Source of the DNA: Acetatifactor muris | GTDB taxonomy: Bacteria; Bacillota; Clostridia; Lachnospirales; Lachnospiraceae | Reading direction: 5' to 3' | Assembly (NCBI RefSeq): GCF_024623325.1 | Contig: NZ_JANJZD010000004.1 | Span: forward strand, 186,001-250,000 | DNA: 64,000 nt | Shown: positions 7,927-17,353 of the stretch, one piece after another | How positions within the stretch are numbered: position 1 is the stretch's first letter | Layout of the letters: every line of letters begins with the position of its first letter | Notes under the pieces: model-generated | Told to the model about the DNA's origin: nothing | Database searches by the model: none | The model's input: only the letters and a program-made list of their open reading frames with translations | Position numbers and translations under genes: made by a program

Positions 7927-10077
7927 ATGAGAGACAGAGAAAAAGCAAGAAAGCGGGCCCATGAGCTGGTGGGCAAGATGACGCTGGAGGAGAAGGCTTC
8001 CCAGCTGCGGTTTGACGCGCCTGCAATTCCCAGGCTGAATGTTCCCGCCTACAACTGGTGGAATGAGGCGCTGCACGGCGTGGCCAGAGCCGGTGTGGCC
8101 ACCAGCTTTCCTCAGGCGATCGGGATGGCGGCCGCTTTTGATGCGCCCATGATGGAAGAAGTGGGAGAGGCTATCGCAGTGGAGGGCCGGGCGAAGTACA
8201 ATGCCTATAAAGAGGAAGGCGACAGGGACATTTACAAAGGCCTGACCTTCTGGTCTCCCAATGTGAACATTTTCAGAGATCCCAGGTGGGGGAGAGGACA
8301 TGAGACCTACGGAGAGGATCCCTATCTCACAGGAGAGCTGGGCAAGGCGTTTGTGGAGGGCCTGCAGGGAGACGGCGAGTATCTGCACGCGGCGGCCTGC
8401 GCGAAGCATTTCGCAGTGCATTCCGGCCCGGAGGGTCTGCGCCATCAATTTGATGCCAAAGCGTCGAAGAAGGATATGTGGGAGACTTATCTTCCCGCTT
8501 TTGAAAAGCTGGTAAAAGAAGCCGATGTGGAAGCGGTGATGGGCGCTTACAACAGAACCAACGGGGAGCCCTGTTGCGGCAGCAGCACGCTGATGCAGGA
8601 GATTCTGAGAGGGAAATGGGAATTTGAAGGGCATTATGTGTCGGACTGCTGGGCTGTCCGGGATTTTCATGAGCATCATATGGTCACCGACACGGCCGAG
8701 GAATCCGCAGCCATGGCGCTGAAAGCGGGCTGTGATGTGAACTGCGGCAATACATATCTGCACATGATGAAGGCATATCAGGATGGCCTTGTGACAGAAG
8801 AAGAGATCACCCGGGCGGCGGAGAGACTTTTCACCACCAGGTTCCTGCTGGGACTGTTTGACGAGACCGAGTATGACCGGACCGGCTTCGACAGAATCGA
8901 GTGCAGAGAACATCTGGAGCTGGCGGACAGAGCCGCCGCAGAGGGAATTGTGCTGTTGAAGAATAACGGCGTTCTGCCTCTGAAGAAGGAAAGTCTGAAG
9001 GCGGTGGGTGTCATCGGGCCCAATGCCAACAGTCGTGCGGCGCTGATTGGCAATTATCACGGGACCTCTTCCCGGTATGTCACAGTTCTGGAAGGCATTC
9101 AGGACGCGCTGCCGGAGGATACAAGGGTGTACTATTCGGAAGGCTGCCATCTGTATCGTGAGAAGGTGGAAGGTCTGGGCCAGAGGCAGGACAGAATTGC
9201 GGAGGCAGTGAGCGTGGCGAAGAACAGCGACGTGGTGGTGCTGTGTGTGGGACTGGACGAGACGCTGGAAGGAGAAGAAGGAGATACGGGCAACAGCTAT
9301 GCTTCCGGAGACAAGACAGACCTTCTGCTGCCTCAGGTTCAGAGAGAGCTGATCGAGGCGGTTATAAAGGTGGGCAGACCGGTGATTGTACTGAACATGA
9401 CAGGCAGCGCCATGGACCTGCGTTATGTGCAGGAGCATGCGGACGCTGTGGTTCAGGTCTGGTATCCGGGCGCCAGAGGGGGACGCACGGTGGCGCAGAT
9501 TCTGTTCGGTGAAATCTCACCTTCCGGAAAGCTGCCGGTGACTTTTTACAATAATACCAAGGAGCTGCCGGACTTTGAGGACTATTCCATGAAGGGCAGA
9601 ACCTACCGGTATTTTGAAGGAAAGCCGCTGTATCCTTTCGGGTACGGTCTGACCTACGGCGACGTGACGGTAGACTCTGTGAGCTGCGCGGGCAATGTGT
9701 GGAAAGCCGGCGAGGACAATACCATGGAATGGAATCCGGAGGAGGAACTGACTGTAAAAGTCAGCCTCACCAACAAGAGCCGGACCGCCACGGGAGAAGT
9801 GGTGCAGATTTATGTGAAAGCGTCTGAGTCTGCGCATGCCACACCCAACGGAAAGCTCTGTGCATTTTCACGTGTCTTCCTGAACGGTGCAGAGACGAAG
9901 GAAGTAGAGTTGAAAATAGGAGCAGACGCCTTCACTGTGGTCAATGAGGAAGGCGAAAGGCTGGTGGATGGCCGCCGCTTCCTGTTCAGCGCGGGACTGG
10001 GCCAGCCGGATGAGAGGACCAGAGAGCTGACAGGCAGAGAATGCGTTGCATTTACACTGCAGAGGAAGGATGGCTGA
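7927..10077 (+). CDS. GH3 beta-xylosidase
   Basis: The 716-residue GH3 enzyme has the (beta/alpha)8 domain with RDPRWGRGHETYGEDPYLTG and nucleophile Asp240 in YVSDCWA. An alpha/beta sandwich domain follows (GIVLLKNNGVLPL, VVVLCVGLDETLEGE), then a fibronectin type III-like domain from about 610. The order and length are those of bacterial xylosidases that release xylose from non-reducing ends of xylo-oligosaccharides; arabinosidase activity is also common in the family. There is no signal peptide. It is preceded by its own promoter and a GGAGG site. Confidence 0.9.
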   Translation: MRDREKARKRAHELVGKMTLEEKASQLRFDAPAIPRLNVPAYNWWNEALHGVARAGVATSFPQAIGMAAAFDAPMMEEVGEAIAVEGRAKYNAYKEEGDRDIYKGLTFWSPNVNIFRDPRWGRGHETYGEDPYLTGELGKAFVEGLQGDGEYLHAAACAKHFAVHSGPEGLRHQFDAKASKKDMWETYLPAFEKLVKEADVEAVMGAYNRTNGEPCCGSSTLMQEILRGKWEFEGHYVSDCWAVRDFHEHHMVTDTAEESAAMALKAGCDVNCGNTYLHMMKAYQDGLVTEEEITRAAERLFTTRFLLGLFDETEYDRTGFDRIECREHLELADRAAAEGIVLLKNNGVLPLKKESLKAVGVIGPNANSRAALIGNYHGTSSRYVTVLEGIQDALPEDTRVYYSEGCHLYREKVEGLGQRQDRIAEAVSVAKNSDVVVLCVGLDETLEGEEGDTGNSYASGDKTDLLLPQVQRELIEAVIKVGRPVIVLNMTGSAMDLRYVQEHADAVVQVWYPGARGGRTVAQILFGEISPSGKLPVTFYNNTKELPDFEDYSMKGRTYRYFEGKPLYPFGYGLTYGDVTVDSVSCAGNVWKAGEDNTMEWNPEEELTVKVSLTNKSRTATGEVVQIYVKASESAHATPNGKLCAFSRVFLNGAETKEVELKIGADAFTVVNEEGERLVDGRRFLFSAGLGQPDERTRELTGRECVAFTLQRKDG

Positions 10078-10155
10078 CAACCGGATGGAACGGCTGAGCT
10101 TCAGCTATGTATTGTTATCTTTACTCATAAATCAAATCTGCTCATTTACAATAAC

Positions 10156-10196
10156 AGAGCGTATAGACCTGTTCTATACGCTCTGACGCTATTTTG
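10156..10196 (+). terminator. Hairpin downstream of the GH3 gene
   Basis: Perfect 12-bp arms AGAGCGTATAGA (10156-10167) and TCTATACGCTCT (10173-10184) with a 5-base loop are followed by a loose T-rich stretch. It probably ends the GH3 transcript, though the U-run is weak. Confidence 0.6.
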
Positions 10197-10212
10197 TTAT
10201 GAATGACAGTGC

Positions 10213-10480
10213 TTATATTTCTGACAGAAAAATCTCTGCCATTCCCGTTAATCCGTATCGGGATATCAATTCCTTTATGCCTGATTTTATCTCATCCCGG
10301 CAAAAGTCATTCTTCTGTAAGAAATCATCCCATATCCAATAACTTTTCCAATGTATCCCGGCTTTCCTTTTCCTCTAATAAATCTTTGACAGGATTGTCG
10401 GTATCAATATGGAATAGCAGCTTCAATATGGTACGTATCATTTCTCTTATCAGCCTTATAATATAATCCTGCTCAAACAC
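10213..10480 (-). pseudogene. Remnant of a DUF6483-family gene
   Basis: On the minus strand, GTG 10480 behind AAAGGAG opens a 51-codon frame whose start (FEQDYIIRLIREMIRTILKL) is typical of the small Lachnospiraceae DUF6483 family. It stops at 10325. In another frame just after this stop, the family-like C-terminus FLQKNDFCRDEIKSGIKEL continues to a stop at 10213. The middle of the gene is missing and the two ends are out of frame, so an internal deletion has killed it. Function of the family is unknown. Confidence 0.65.
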
Positions 10481-10994
10481 ATAGATGCTCCTTTCCGCAT
10501 ATATATTCCATTATGCTCTTCTCTGCTCTCATTTGCAACAACTAAAGTTTTCAACTTGTCAAATAAATCATAGCCCCGGCACATAAGTATATGACATTCT
10601 TATAATCTGTACTTGTCATTCCGGCACTACTGAATAGAGAGCAGCATATCTGTTTGACCGGGAACCTCCTGCAAAACGGAAAAATTGGAAAGCAGAGCTG
10701 GAATTAGAACAGTATCGCCGTGTTTTAGATATTGACAGTAGAAAAATAGATTGAGGAGATTGCTGGTTTGATGTATAATAATCTAAAAGAAACGGCTTTC
10801 CTTATCATTTGATGCCCTCTGGTTCTGCTCTGGTTCTAAAAGCAGTTGAAACGACATGGAAACTGTGTATTTTGCAGATTTGAGAGATGAAAAAAGGTGG
10901 AAAAGGACCGGAATATAGCAGAAAAGACTCTCATGTGAGACGATATAGAATAAGAAAAAGGAATGTATAATGAAGTAATAAAAGGGGGATTTTC
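10481..10994. other. Gene-poor stretch with one coding remnant
   Basis: I see no intact gene here. Bases 10638-10754 (+) hold an open segment of 38 codons without a start (RAAYLFDREPPAKRKNWKAE... to a TGA), which reads like the charged C-terminus of a lost protein I cannot name. A TATAAT at 10966-10971 lies 24 bp before the DUF6020 gene, but no convincing -35 box accompanies it. The base composition is more AT-rich than in the xylan genes. Confidence 0.4.
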
Positions 10995-12920
10995 ATGAAA
11001 TCCGCAAAGGACTTACCTTCATCTTCAAGAGCGGCTTTTATCCCGTTGTTTCTTAAAAGCTTTCTGACCGCATATGCGCTATGCGTGGTTTTTCATGCCC
11101 CTTTGGACCCTTCCTGGTATGAGACCGGTATTGATTATGCCATTGCATCTGTCTATGAGCTTTTGGGTAACTATGATATCAGGTTTTTACTGGTGTTGAT
11201 TATCACATACGCTCTTTATTATATGGAAAATCGGAAGCGGATGGCCGGGAGAGTTCTTCAAGGGAAATCTTCCCGGGTATTGGCTGTTTTTCTGGCGTTT
11301 TGTCTTCTTGCGGGACAGAGCTATGATGTGGTGGGCACTTCTGAATGGTGCTTTGGAAGTGTGGTTAATTTTATCAAATTTGTTCTGGCGCTGGCAGGAT
11401 TTTCCATACTGTTTCATACATTGATCACCTGGTTCTGGTTCTTTCTGGAAATTCATGATTTCACTGCCGGAAAGGAGCATTTTTTCAGCCGATATGCTTT
11501 TCGGAAAGCCTTTCTGATTATTTTTGGAGCGTATCTTCCCTTTTTGCTGGTCAGCTTTCCCGGGAATCTGTGCTGGGATGCCATCGGTCAGATTGAGCAG
11601 GTTCTGGGCGGTGCCGGATACAGTACGCATCATCCGCTGGTGCACACGTTGATTATGGGTGGTCTGGTGAATGGCGGACAGGCATTGTTCCATTCGCCCG
11701 AAATCGGTTTGTTTCTCTATATGATTTTACAGGACATGCTGCTGGCAGGAGCACTGGCGGCAACCATTGCGGTTCTTTCAGAGCGGGGAGCCGGCATCGG
11801 CCTGCTGAGGTGTCTTCTGTTGCTTTACTGTATTACGCCGGTCTATTCCAATATGGCTTCTACAGCCATTAAGGATGTGCCTTATGCCGCCTTTGTGACA
11901 GGGTATGTGATTTGCCTTGCTCTGGCTTTGGAGAGACCGGAACGGCTGAATGGCAGATTTGTACTTGTGTTTTTGGGACTTCAGATTGGGGTGATTTTGT
12001 TTCGGAATAATGGGCTGTATGTGATATTGTTCAGCGGCCTGGCAGGATTTTTCTTCCTTTATCGGAAATACGGGTGGAGGGGAAGAATTCGATTTCTGGC
12101 AATTTCTTTTGCGGGAAGTATTCTGACAGCGAAACTGCTTCTTCTGGTGATTGCCGGTCTCTGCGGCGCGCAGTCCGGCAGTATGGGGGAGATGCTCTCG
12201 GTTCCTTTTCAGCAGACGGCCCGTTATCTGCAGCTATACGGAGATGAGATCAGTCAGGAGGAAAAGGAGGCCATCCAGGGAATATTGGGAGATACGGAGG
12301 AAGTGGCTGCTGCTTATAATCCGGCCAGTTCAGATCCGGTGAAAGCGAGATTTCGAAAGGATGCATCCGGAGCGGAGCTGGCGACATACCTGAAGGCATG
12401 GTTTCAGGGATTTTTAAAACGGCCGCTGTGTTATATAGAGACGTTTTATATTCATGTCTATGGCTGGTTTACGCCGTCCGTCAGCAATACGATTCGCTAT
12501 GAAACGGAAGGATATGAGGCTGTCAGCCAGGGAGGTCTGTTTCCCAATGCGGAAAAGCTGCTGATTTTCTATTATCGGTTTGCGGGACAGTTTACATTGC
12601 TGGGGGTTCTGGAAAATGTGGGTGCGGCTGTGTGGGCTTTGCTGATACTGACCGGATTTCAGAGGCGACAGAAGCGGAGTGCTGCCATCTGTGCCGGTGC
12701 GCCGCTCTGGGTCAGTCTGCTGGTCTGTATGGCATCTCCCGGATTTTTCAGTCATCCCAGATATGCATTTCCGATTCTGTTTACCCTGCCCTTTTTGTAT
12801 GGATTTACGTTGACCGGACTGCAGCAGAATGTTCATTCGGAGGGACTGGCTGTGAGACGGTCGGGGAAGGAAATCGGGAATTTGTCCCCGGCGGAAAGTG
12901 ATGAAGGCAGCAGGGCTTAG
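10995..12920 (+). CDS. DUF6020-type polytopic membrane protein
   Basis: The 641-residue protein has about a dozen hydrophobic segments and an extracytoplasmic-looking loop around 400-490. The features FPGNLCWDAIGQI, THHPLVHTLIMGG and SHPRYAFPILFTLPF are those of the DUF6020 family. It resembles GT-C-type membrane glycosyltransferases, but the donor and acceptor are unknown. The start follows GGGGG at 10983. The next gene, an acyltransferase, follows closely, which suggests both modify a surface glycan rather than take part in xylan breakdown. Confidence 0.65.
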   Translation: MKSAKDLPSSSRAAFIPLFLKSFLTAYALCVVFHAPLDPSWYETGIDYAIASVYELLGNYDIRFLLVLIITYALYYMENRKRMAGRVLQGKSSRVLAVFLAFCLLAGQSYDVVGTSEWCFGSVVNFIKFVLALAGFSILFHTLITWFWFFLEIHDFTAGKEHFFSRYAFRKAFLIIFGAYLPFLLVSFPGNLCWDAIGQIEQVLGGAGYSTHHPLVHTLIMGGLVNGGQALFHSPEIGLFLYMILQDMLLAGALAATIAVLSERGAGIGLLRCLLLLYCITPVYSNMASTAIKDVPYAAFVTGYVICLALALERPERLNGRFVLVFLGLQIGVILFRNNGLYVILFSGLAGFFFLYRKYGWRGRIRFLAISFAGSILTAKLLLLVIAGLCGAQSGSMGEMLSVPFQQTARYLQLYGDEISQEEKEAIQGILGDTEEVAAAYNPASSDPVKARFRKDASGAELATYLKAWFQGFLKRPLCYIETFYIHVYGWFTPSVSNTIRYETEGYEAVSQGGLFPNAEKLLIFYYRFAGQFTLLGVLENVGAAVWALLILTGFQRRQKRSAAICAGAPLWVSLLVCMASPGFFSHPRYAFPILFTLPFLYGFTLTGLQQNVHSEGLAVRRSGKEIGNLSPAESDEGSRA

Positions 12921-12945
12921 GACGGAAAGGAAAGGCAGGTGCGCA

Positions 12946-13983
12946 ATGGGCAGGACATTTACGCTGAATCACACCAACAAGGCAAAAGGGCTGGCTATTC
13001 TTTTGCTGTTGATATATCATCTGTTTGAAAATGAGGAACTGATTGCGCTGACAGAGGTAAATTATGCGCCTTTTTCTCTGGAAGGGTTTCTGACTTTTAC
13101 CGGGTTCGGAAATGTCTGTGTGGCGATTTTCGTCTTTCTCACGGCATTCGGTATTGCTTCCGGTCTGCTTGCGCAGGGAGAGCTGTCGCCGGCTGATACT
13201 TACAGACAGGCAGCAAAGCGGTTTGTCCGCCTGATGGTGAATTTTGCCGTACTTTACCTGAGTGTCAGTCTGCTGTGGTGGTATCTGTTCGACTATCAGT
13301 CTCTGTACGGCCCGGGGAAACAGGGAATTCTGTACCTGCTGACGGATGCCGCAGGATTATCCATGTTTTTTGACACACCTACTTTAAACGAGACCTGGTG
13401 GTATATGGAGATTGCCTACCTTCTGATTTTCCTGGTGCCTTTTCTCACATGGCTTATTAAGAAAATCGGGTATCCTGTTTTGCTGATTGCCGTCTTTTTC
13501 CCATATCTTGTAGAGATTCCGCCGGATGTAAAACGATATCTTTTTGTGGCGGTTTTCGGAGTCTGTGCCGCTTACGGGAAATGGCCGGACAGGCTGCTGA
13601 ATCTGAGAGTTCATCCTGCGCTGCAGTGGCTGATTGGACTTCTGGGGGTTGTGCTGTGTGTGTTAATCCGGCAGAATTACGTGGTGTATGAAACGTATGT
13701 TCATCTGGCTGATGCGCCCATTGCACTGTTATTGATTTACTTTGGAGGGGCGCTTGTGGGAAGTGTCCCCATACTGGGGAGTGTGCTGGCTTTCATCGGA
13801 AAGCATGCCATGAACATTTACCTGGTGCATACGTTCTTTTATATGACGCTGTGGCGTGAATATATCTATTATTTTCGGTATGCAGGAGTTACCTTTGTGC
13901 TGCTGCTCGGGGTGAGTCTGCTGTATTCGGTGGTGCTGGAGCTGGTGAAGAAGGCGGTGGGCCTGAAGCGGCTGCTGGTGTGA
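12946..13983 (+). CDS. Acyltransferase-3 family membrane protein
   Basis: The 345-residue product is almost entirely hydrophobic, with about ten membrane segments. It starts with NKAKGLAILLLLIYHLFE, the usual opening of acyltransferase-3 (OafA/YrhL) proteins that O-acetylate surface polysaccharides. The motif WYMEIAYLLIFLVPFL and the closing HAMNIYLVHTFF segment also fit. ATG 12946 was chosen because the homologous region begins there; the frame is open to a GTG at 12898 that overlaps the upstream gene. Co-transcription with the DUF6020 gene is likely. Confidence 0.75.
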   Translation: MGRTFTLNHTNKAKGLAILLLLIYHLFENEELIALTEVNYAPFSLEGFLTFTGFGNVCVAIFVFLTAFGIASGLLAQGELSPADTYRQAAKRFVRLMVNFAVLYLSVSLLWWYLFDYQSLYGPGKQGILYLLTDAAGLSMFFDTPTLNETWWYMEIAYLLIFLVPFLTWLIKKIGYPVLLIAVFFPYLVEIPPDVKRYLFVAVFGVCAAYGKWPDRLLNLRVHPALQWLIGLLGVVLCVLIRQNYVVYETYVHLADAPIALLLIYFGGALVGSVPILGSVLAFIGKHAMNIYLVHTFFYMTLWREYIYYFRYAGVTFVLLLGVSLLYSVVLELVKKAVGLKRLLV

Positions 13984-14146
13984 GCGGTATGAGAAGACTG
14001 CTGATATAAGAGAAGACAGAAGCTCTGCGGGGAAAGGAACCGCGGAGGAAAGTAGAGGTTCTGCCTGAGATTTCCCGGGAAAGAGACGGAGAAATGGAAG
14101 GAAAAAATAAAAACTGGATGAAAGAATCCGGAAAGGCTGGTGTAAC

Positions 14147-14788
14147 ATGAAGTATTTATTTCAGGGAGACTCTATCACGGACTGCGGAAGGGGAAATTAT
14201 GAAGACCCTTATGCCACAGGACGAGGCTATGTACGGCTGCTGGAGGCGGAGCTCATGGCTATGGACGGAGACTGTAAGGTGCAGAACGGCGGGGTCAGCG
14301 GGAACAGGGTGACAAGCCTCCTGGCCAGATGGAAGAAGGATTGTCTGAATCTGAAGCCGGATGTGCTGACAATTCTGATTGGCGTGAATGATGTATGGCA
14401 TGAGCTGGGAGAAAACCACTGCGGTGTGGCCCCTGCACTTTTTGAGGAGGTATATCGGATATTGCTTCGGGAGACGAAAACGGCACTTCCTGAGACCCGG
14501 ATTATTCTGATGAGTGCATATTTGACTCATGGCACGGCCACAGATCAGTTGTGGGATACCTTTTATGGGGAAGTGAAGACCCGCAGAGAGACTGCACGCA
14601 GGCTGGCGGAGGAATTCGGCCTGGAATATGTTGACCTGCAGCAGGCGTTTGACGAGGCGGAGAAGAAGTTCCCGGCCAGGCACTGGACAGTGGACGGCGT
14701 CCATCCCACTGCCGCAGGACATTGGCTGATTGCCCAGGCATGGAAAAATTGTGTTACCCCTTTTCAAACGCAGGGAAAGACTTTATAA
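14147..14788 (+). CDS. SGNH/GDSL hydrolase (candidate acetyl-xylan esterase)
   Basis: The 213-residue single-domain SGNH hydrolase shows all four blocks: FQGDSITD (Ser in block I), GVSGNRV (Gly), IGVNDVW (Asn) and DGVHPTAAGH (Asp/His). The size matches small intracellular acetyl-ester hydrolases that act on xylo-oligosaccharides. It lies directly before DUF4867 and xylulokinase, which supports a place in xylose-polymer use. No signal peptide is present. Confidence 0.75.
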   Translation: MKYLFQGDSITDCGRGNYEDPYATGRGYVRLLEAELMAMDGDCKVQNGGVSGNRVTSLLARWKKDCLNLKPDVLTILIGVNDVWHELGENHCGVAPALFEEVYRILLRETKTALPETRIILMSAYLTHGTATDQLWDTFYGEVKTRRETARRLAEEFGLEYVDLQQAFDEAEKKFPARHWTVDGVHPTAAGHWLIAQAWKNCVTPFQTQGKTL

Positions 14789-14829
14789 TGGAATTCAGAT
14801 AACAGAAGCGAAAACAGGAGGAAGAGAGA

Positions 14830-15489
14830 ATGAAGATTTTAAAGGTGACAGATCCTGCGTTTAAAAGGTACGGCAGGGTAGTGGAGAATGTGGATTTTTC
14901 CGGTCTGGTGGAAGAGCTGAAGAAGACACCGGTTCCGGAAGGGGTGGTCTATGAGCCTTCAGTGGAAGCGCTGGAAGCGCAGCCTGTGATGGAAGAGCTT
15001 TCCAGAGTGGTATATGGGGAAATGCCTATTCAGATTGGCTACTGCAACGGACATAACACCATGCTGAATGCGCTGGAGTATCATCGTGATTCCGAAATCA
15101 ATGTGGCGGCAAAGGATGCGGTTCTGATGCTGGGACTGCAGACAGACGTGGAAGAGGATCATACATATGACACGTCCAGAGTGGAGGCATTTCTGGTACC
15201 GGCAGGTACCGCAGTGGAAGTGTATGCCACAACCCTGCATTATGCGCCCTGCCATGTGACGGAAGAAGGCTTCCAGGTGGCGGTGGTGCTGCCCAGAGGG
15301 ACGAATTATCCGCTGAAGGGCAGTCATACCAAAGTGGAGGACGCACAGTGCGGCGCAGGTGTCTCCAACGAGGATGCCATGCTCACAGCTGTAAATAAAT
15401 GGCTGATCGGCCATGCGGAGGGCGGACTGGACGCCGGAAGCTTCCTTGGCCTGAAGGGAAAGAACCTCTGCCTGACAGAAGAAAACTGA
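14830..15489 (+). CDS. DUF4867 family protein
   Basis: The 219-residue protein has the cupin-like beta pattern of DUF4867 (IGYCNGHNTMLNALEYHRDSE, VEAFLVPAGTAVEVYATTLHYAPC, VVLPRGTNYPL). Members are found beside pentose or deoxy-sugar kinase genes and have no proven activity; a sugar-binding or isomerase/mutarotase-like role has been the usual guess. The start follows AGGAGGA. Its position just upstream of xylulokinase, separated only by a repeat array, suggests a shared transcript. Confidence 0.7.
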   Translation: MKILKVTDPAFKRYGRVVENVDFSGLVEELKKTPVPEGVVYEPSVEALEAQPVMEELSRVVYGEMPIQIGYCNGHNTMLNALEYHRDSEINVAAKDAVLMLGLQTDVEEDHTYDTSRVEAFLVPAGTAVEVYATTLHYAPCHVTEEGFQVAVVLPRGTNYPLKGSHTKVEDAQCGAGVSNEDAMLTAVNKWLIGHAEGGLDAGSFLGLKGKNLCLTEEN

Positions 15490-15490
15490 C

Positions 15491-15657
15491 TGCGGAACTT
15501 AAAACAGCAGCTGAACCTCAGGGGAAGTGCATCGAGGAGCAGCTGCGGAACTTAAAACAGCAGCTGAACCGAAGATGCACAGATTCAGTTACGGCCGCAT
15601 GGTCTTGCGTCCGTGACTGAATCTCAGGGGAGTGCATCGAGGAGCAGCTGCGGAACT
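15491..15657 (+). repeat. Second TGCGGAACT repeat array, before xylulokinase
   Basis: TGCGGAACT occurs at 15491-15499, 15544-15552 and 15649-15657. The first two copies are followed by TAAAACAGCAGCTGAACC. Between the units lies CTCAGGGG(A)AGTGCATCGAGGAGCAGC, present twice. A hairpin pairs AGATTCAGTTACGG (from about 15581) with CCGTGACTGAATCT (ends about 15624). The final copy runs into the TGGAGGG ribosome binding site of xylulokinase. Confidence 0.85.
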
Positions 15658-15676
15658 TAAATGGAGGGAACCAAAC

Positions 15677-17134
15677 ATGTTTTACATAGGTGTAGATTTG
15701 GGGACATCTGCCGTGAAGCTGCTGCTGATGGACAGTGACGGTAAGATTGTCAATATTGTATCAAAAGAATATCCGCTTTATTTCCCCCATCCGGGCTGGT
15801 CGGAGCAGAAGCCCGAGGACTGGTATAAGCAGACTGTAATCGGGATTAAGGAGCTGATACGTGATGTGGATAAGAGCCAGGTGGCCGGTATCAGCTTCGG
15901 CGGACAGATGCACGGGCTGGTGATTCTGGATGAAAATGACCAGGTTATCCGTCCTGCCATTCTCTGGAACGACGGCAGAACCACAGAGGAGACGGAATAT
16001 CTGAACACGGTAATCGGTAAGGAGAAGCTGTCCGAGTATACGGCCAATATTGCTTTCGCCGGATTTACCGTACCGAAGATTCTCTGGGTGAAAAATAAAG
16101 AGCCGGAGAATTTCGCCAGAATCGCAAAGATTATGCTGCCGAAAGATTACATTGCATATAAGCTGACAGGCGTACACTGTACGGATGTGTCCGATGCGTC
16201 GGGTATGCTTTTGTTTGATGTGAAGAACCGTAAGTGGTCCCGGGAGATGTGCGATATCTGCGGCATCAGTGTAGATCAGCTGGCGAAATGCTATGAGAGC
16301 TATGAGACTGTGGGAACGGTACTTCCGCAGGTGGCGGAGGAACTGGGTGTCAGTGCGTCCGTAAAGGTGGCCGCGGGAGCGGGAGACAATGCGGCGGCGG
16401 CGGTAGGAACAGGAACCGTGGGCGACAATATGTGCAACATTTCCCTTGGAACCAGCGGAACCATCTTCATCTCCTCCAAAAATTTTGGGGTGGATAAATA
16501 CAATGCCCTGCATTCCTTTGCCCACGCGGATGGAAGCTACCACCTGATGGGCTGTATGCTCAGTGCTGCAAGCTGCAACAAATGGTGGATGGACGATATC
16601 ATCGGTACGAAGGATTACGTGGGGGAACAGCAGTCCATTGAGAAGCTGGGTGAGAATCATGTGTATTTCCTTCCCTATCTGATGGGAGAGCGTTCTCCTC
16701 ACAACAATCCCAATGCCAGGGCGGTGTTTCTGGGAATGAGCATGGATACCACCAGAGCGGACATGACTCAGGCGGTGCTGGAAGGTGTGGCATTTGCATT
16801 GAGGGATTCCCTGGAGGTGGCAAAATCTCTGGGCATTGAGCTGACCCGGACGAAAATCTGCGGCGGCGGCGCGAAGAGTCCCCTGTGGAAGAAGATCATC
16901 GCCAATGTGCTGAATCTGAAGGTGGATGTGATAGAGAGCGAGGAAGGTCCTGCCATGGGCGGCGCCATGCTGGCGGCTGTGGCCTGCGGAGAGTACGACA
17001 GCGTGGAGGAAATCGCCGCAAAGGTAGTGAAGGTGGTGGAGACCGTGGAGCCGGATGCAGATCTGGTGGCGAAATACGAAGAGCGCTATGGGCAGTTTAA
17101 GGAGATTTATCCTGCCTGCAAGCCGCTGTTCTAA
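15677..17134 (+). CDS. xylB: Xylulokinase
   Basis: The 485-residue FGGY kinase starts with YIGVDLGTSAVKLLLMD and carries SFGGQMHGLV, WNDGRT, GAGDNAAAAVGTG and a C-terminal GGGAKSPLW. This signature is that of D-xylulose kinases, which feed xylose into the pentose phosphate pathway after xylose isomerase. Xylose isomerase itself is not in the window. ATG 15677 follows TGGAGGG; the open frame upstream is repeat DNA. Two hairpins follow the gene. Confidence 0.85.
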   Translation: MFYIGVDLGTSAVKLLLMDSDGKIVNIVSKEYPLYFPHPGWSEQKPEDWYKQTVIGIKELIRDVDKSQVAGISFGGQMHGLVILDENDQVIRPAILWNDGRTTEETEYLNTVIGKEKLSEYTANIAFAGFTVPKILWVKNKEPENFARIAKIMLPKDYIAYKLTGVHCTDVSDASGMLLFDVKNRKWSREMCDICGISVDQLAKCYESYETVGTVLPQVAEELGVSASVKVAAGAGDNAAAAVGTGTVGDNMCNISLGTSGTIFISSKNFGVDKYNALHSFAHADGSYHLMGCMLSAASCNKWWMDDIIGTKDYVGEQQSIEKLGENHVYFLPYLMGERSPHNNPNARAVFLGMSMDTTRADMTQAVLEGVAFALRDSLEVAKSLGIELTRTKICGGGAKSPLWKKIIANVLNLKVDVIESEEGPAMGGAMLAAVACGEYDSVEEIAAKVVKVVETVEPDADLVAKYEERYGQFKEIYPACKPLF

Positions 17135-17159
17135 GGGGAACTGACGGTCGCGTGTAACA

Positions 17160-17189
17160 TAACAGTTCAGACAGGGCACTGAACTGTTA
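17160..17189 (+). repeat. Inverted repeat downstream of xylB
   Basis: Perfect 11-bp arms TAACAGTTCAG (17160-17170) and CTGAACTGTTA (17179-17189) have an 8-base loop and no U-run. It may protect the 3' end of the xylB mRNA or assist the terminator that follows. Confidence 0.55.
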
Positions 17190-17239
17190 CCGCGTAACAA
17201 TATGGAGATTTGGCTGGAGGATTTCAGCATAGAATTATG

Positions 17240-17290
17240 AAAAAGCTGCTATACCGGGGATTGTTTTCATTTCCGGTGTGGCAGCTTTTT
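17240..17290 (+). terminator. Intrinsic terminator of the xylan/xylB unit
   Basis: AAAAAGCTGC (17240-17249) pairs with GCAGCTTTTT (17281-17290), with CCGG/CCGG in the upper stem. The symmetrical A/U flanks allow termination in both directions. Confidence 0.75.
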
Positions 17291-17353
17291 ATGTACACTC
17301 CGGTGCGACAGCCCTGTGACTTGTCTGAACAATACTTTTTGCGGAAATGTGAA

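Noticed and set aside
7771..9438. Long minus-strand open frames opposite the GH3 and GH43 genes (also 6520-7737, 15761-17230, 28804-30531)
   Set aside because: They are shadows of well-supported plus-strand genes, with low-complexity His/Gln/Arg-rich products and no start signals.
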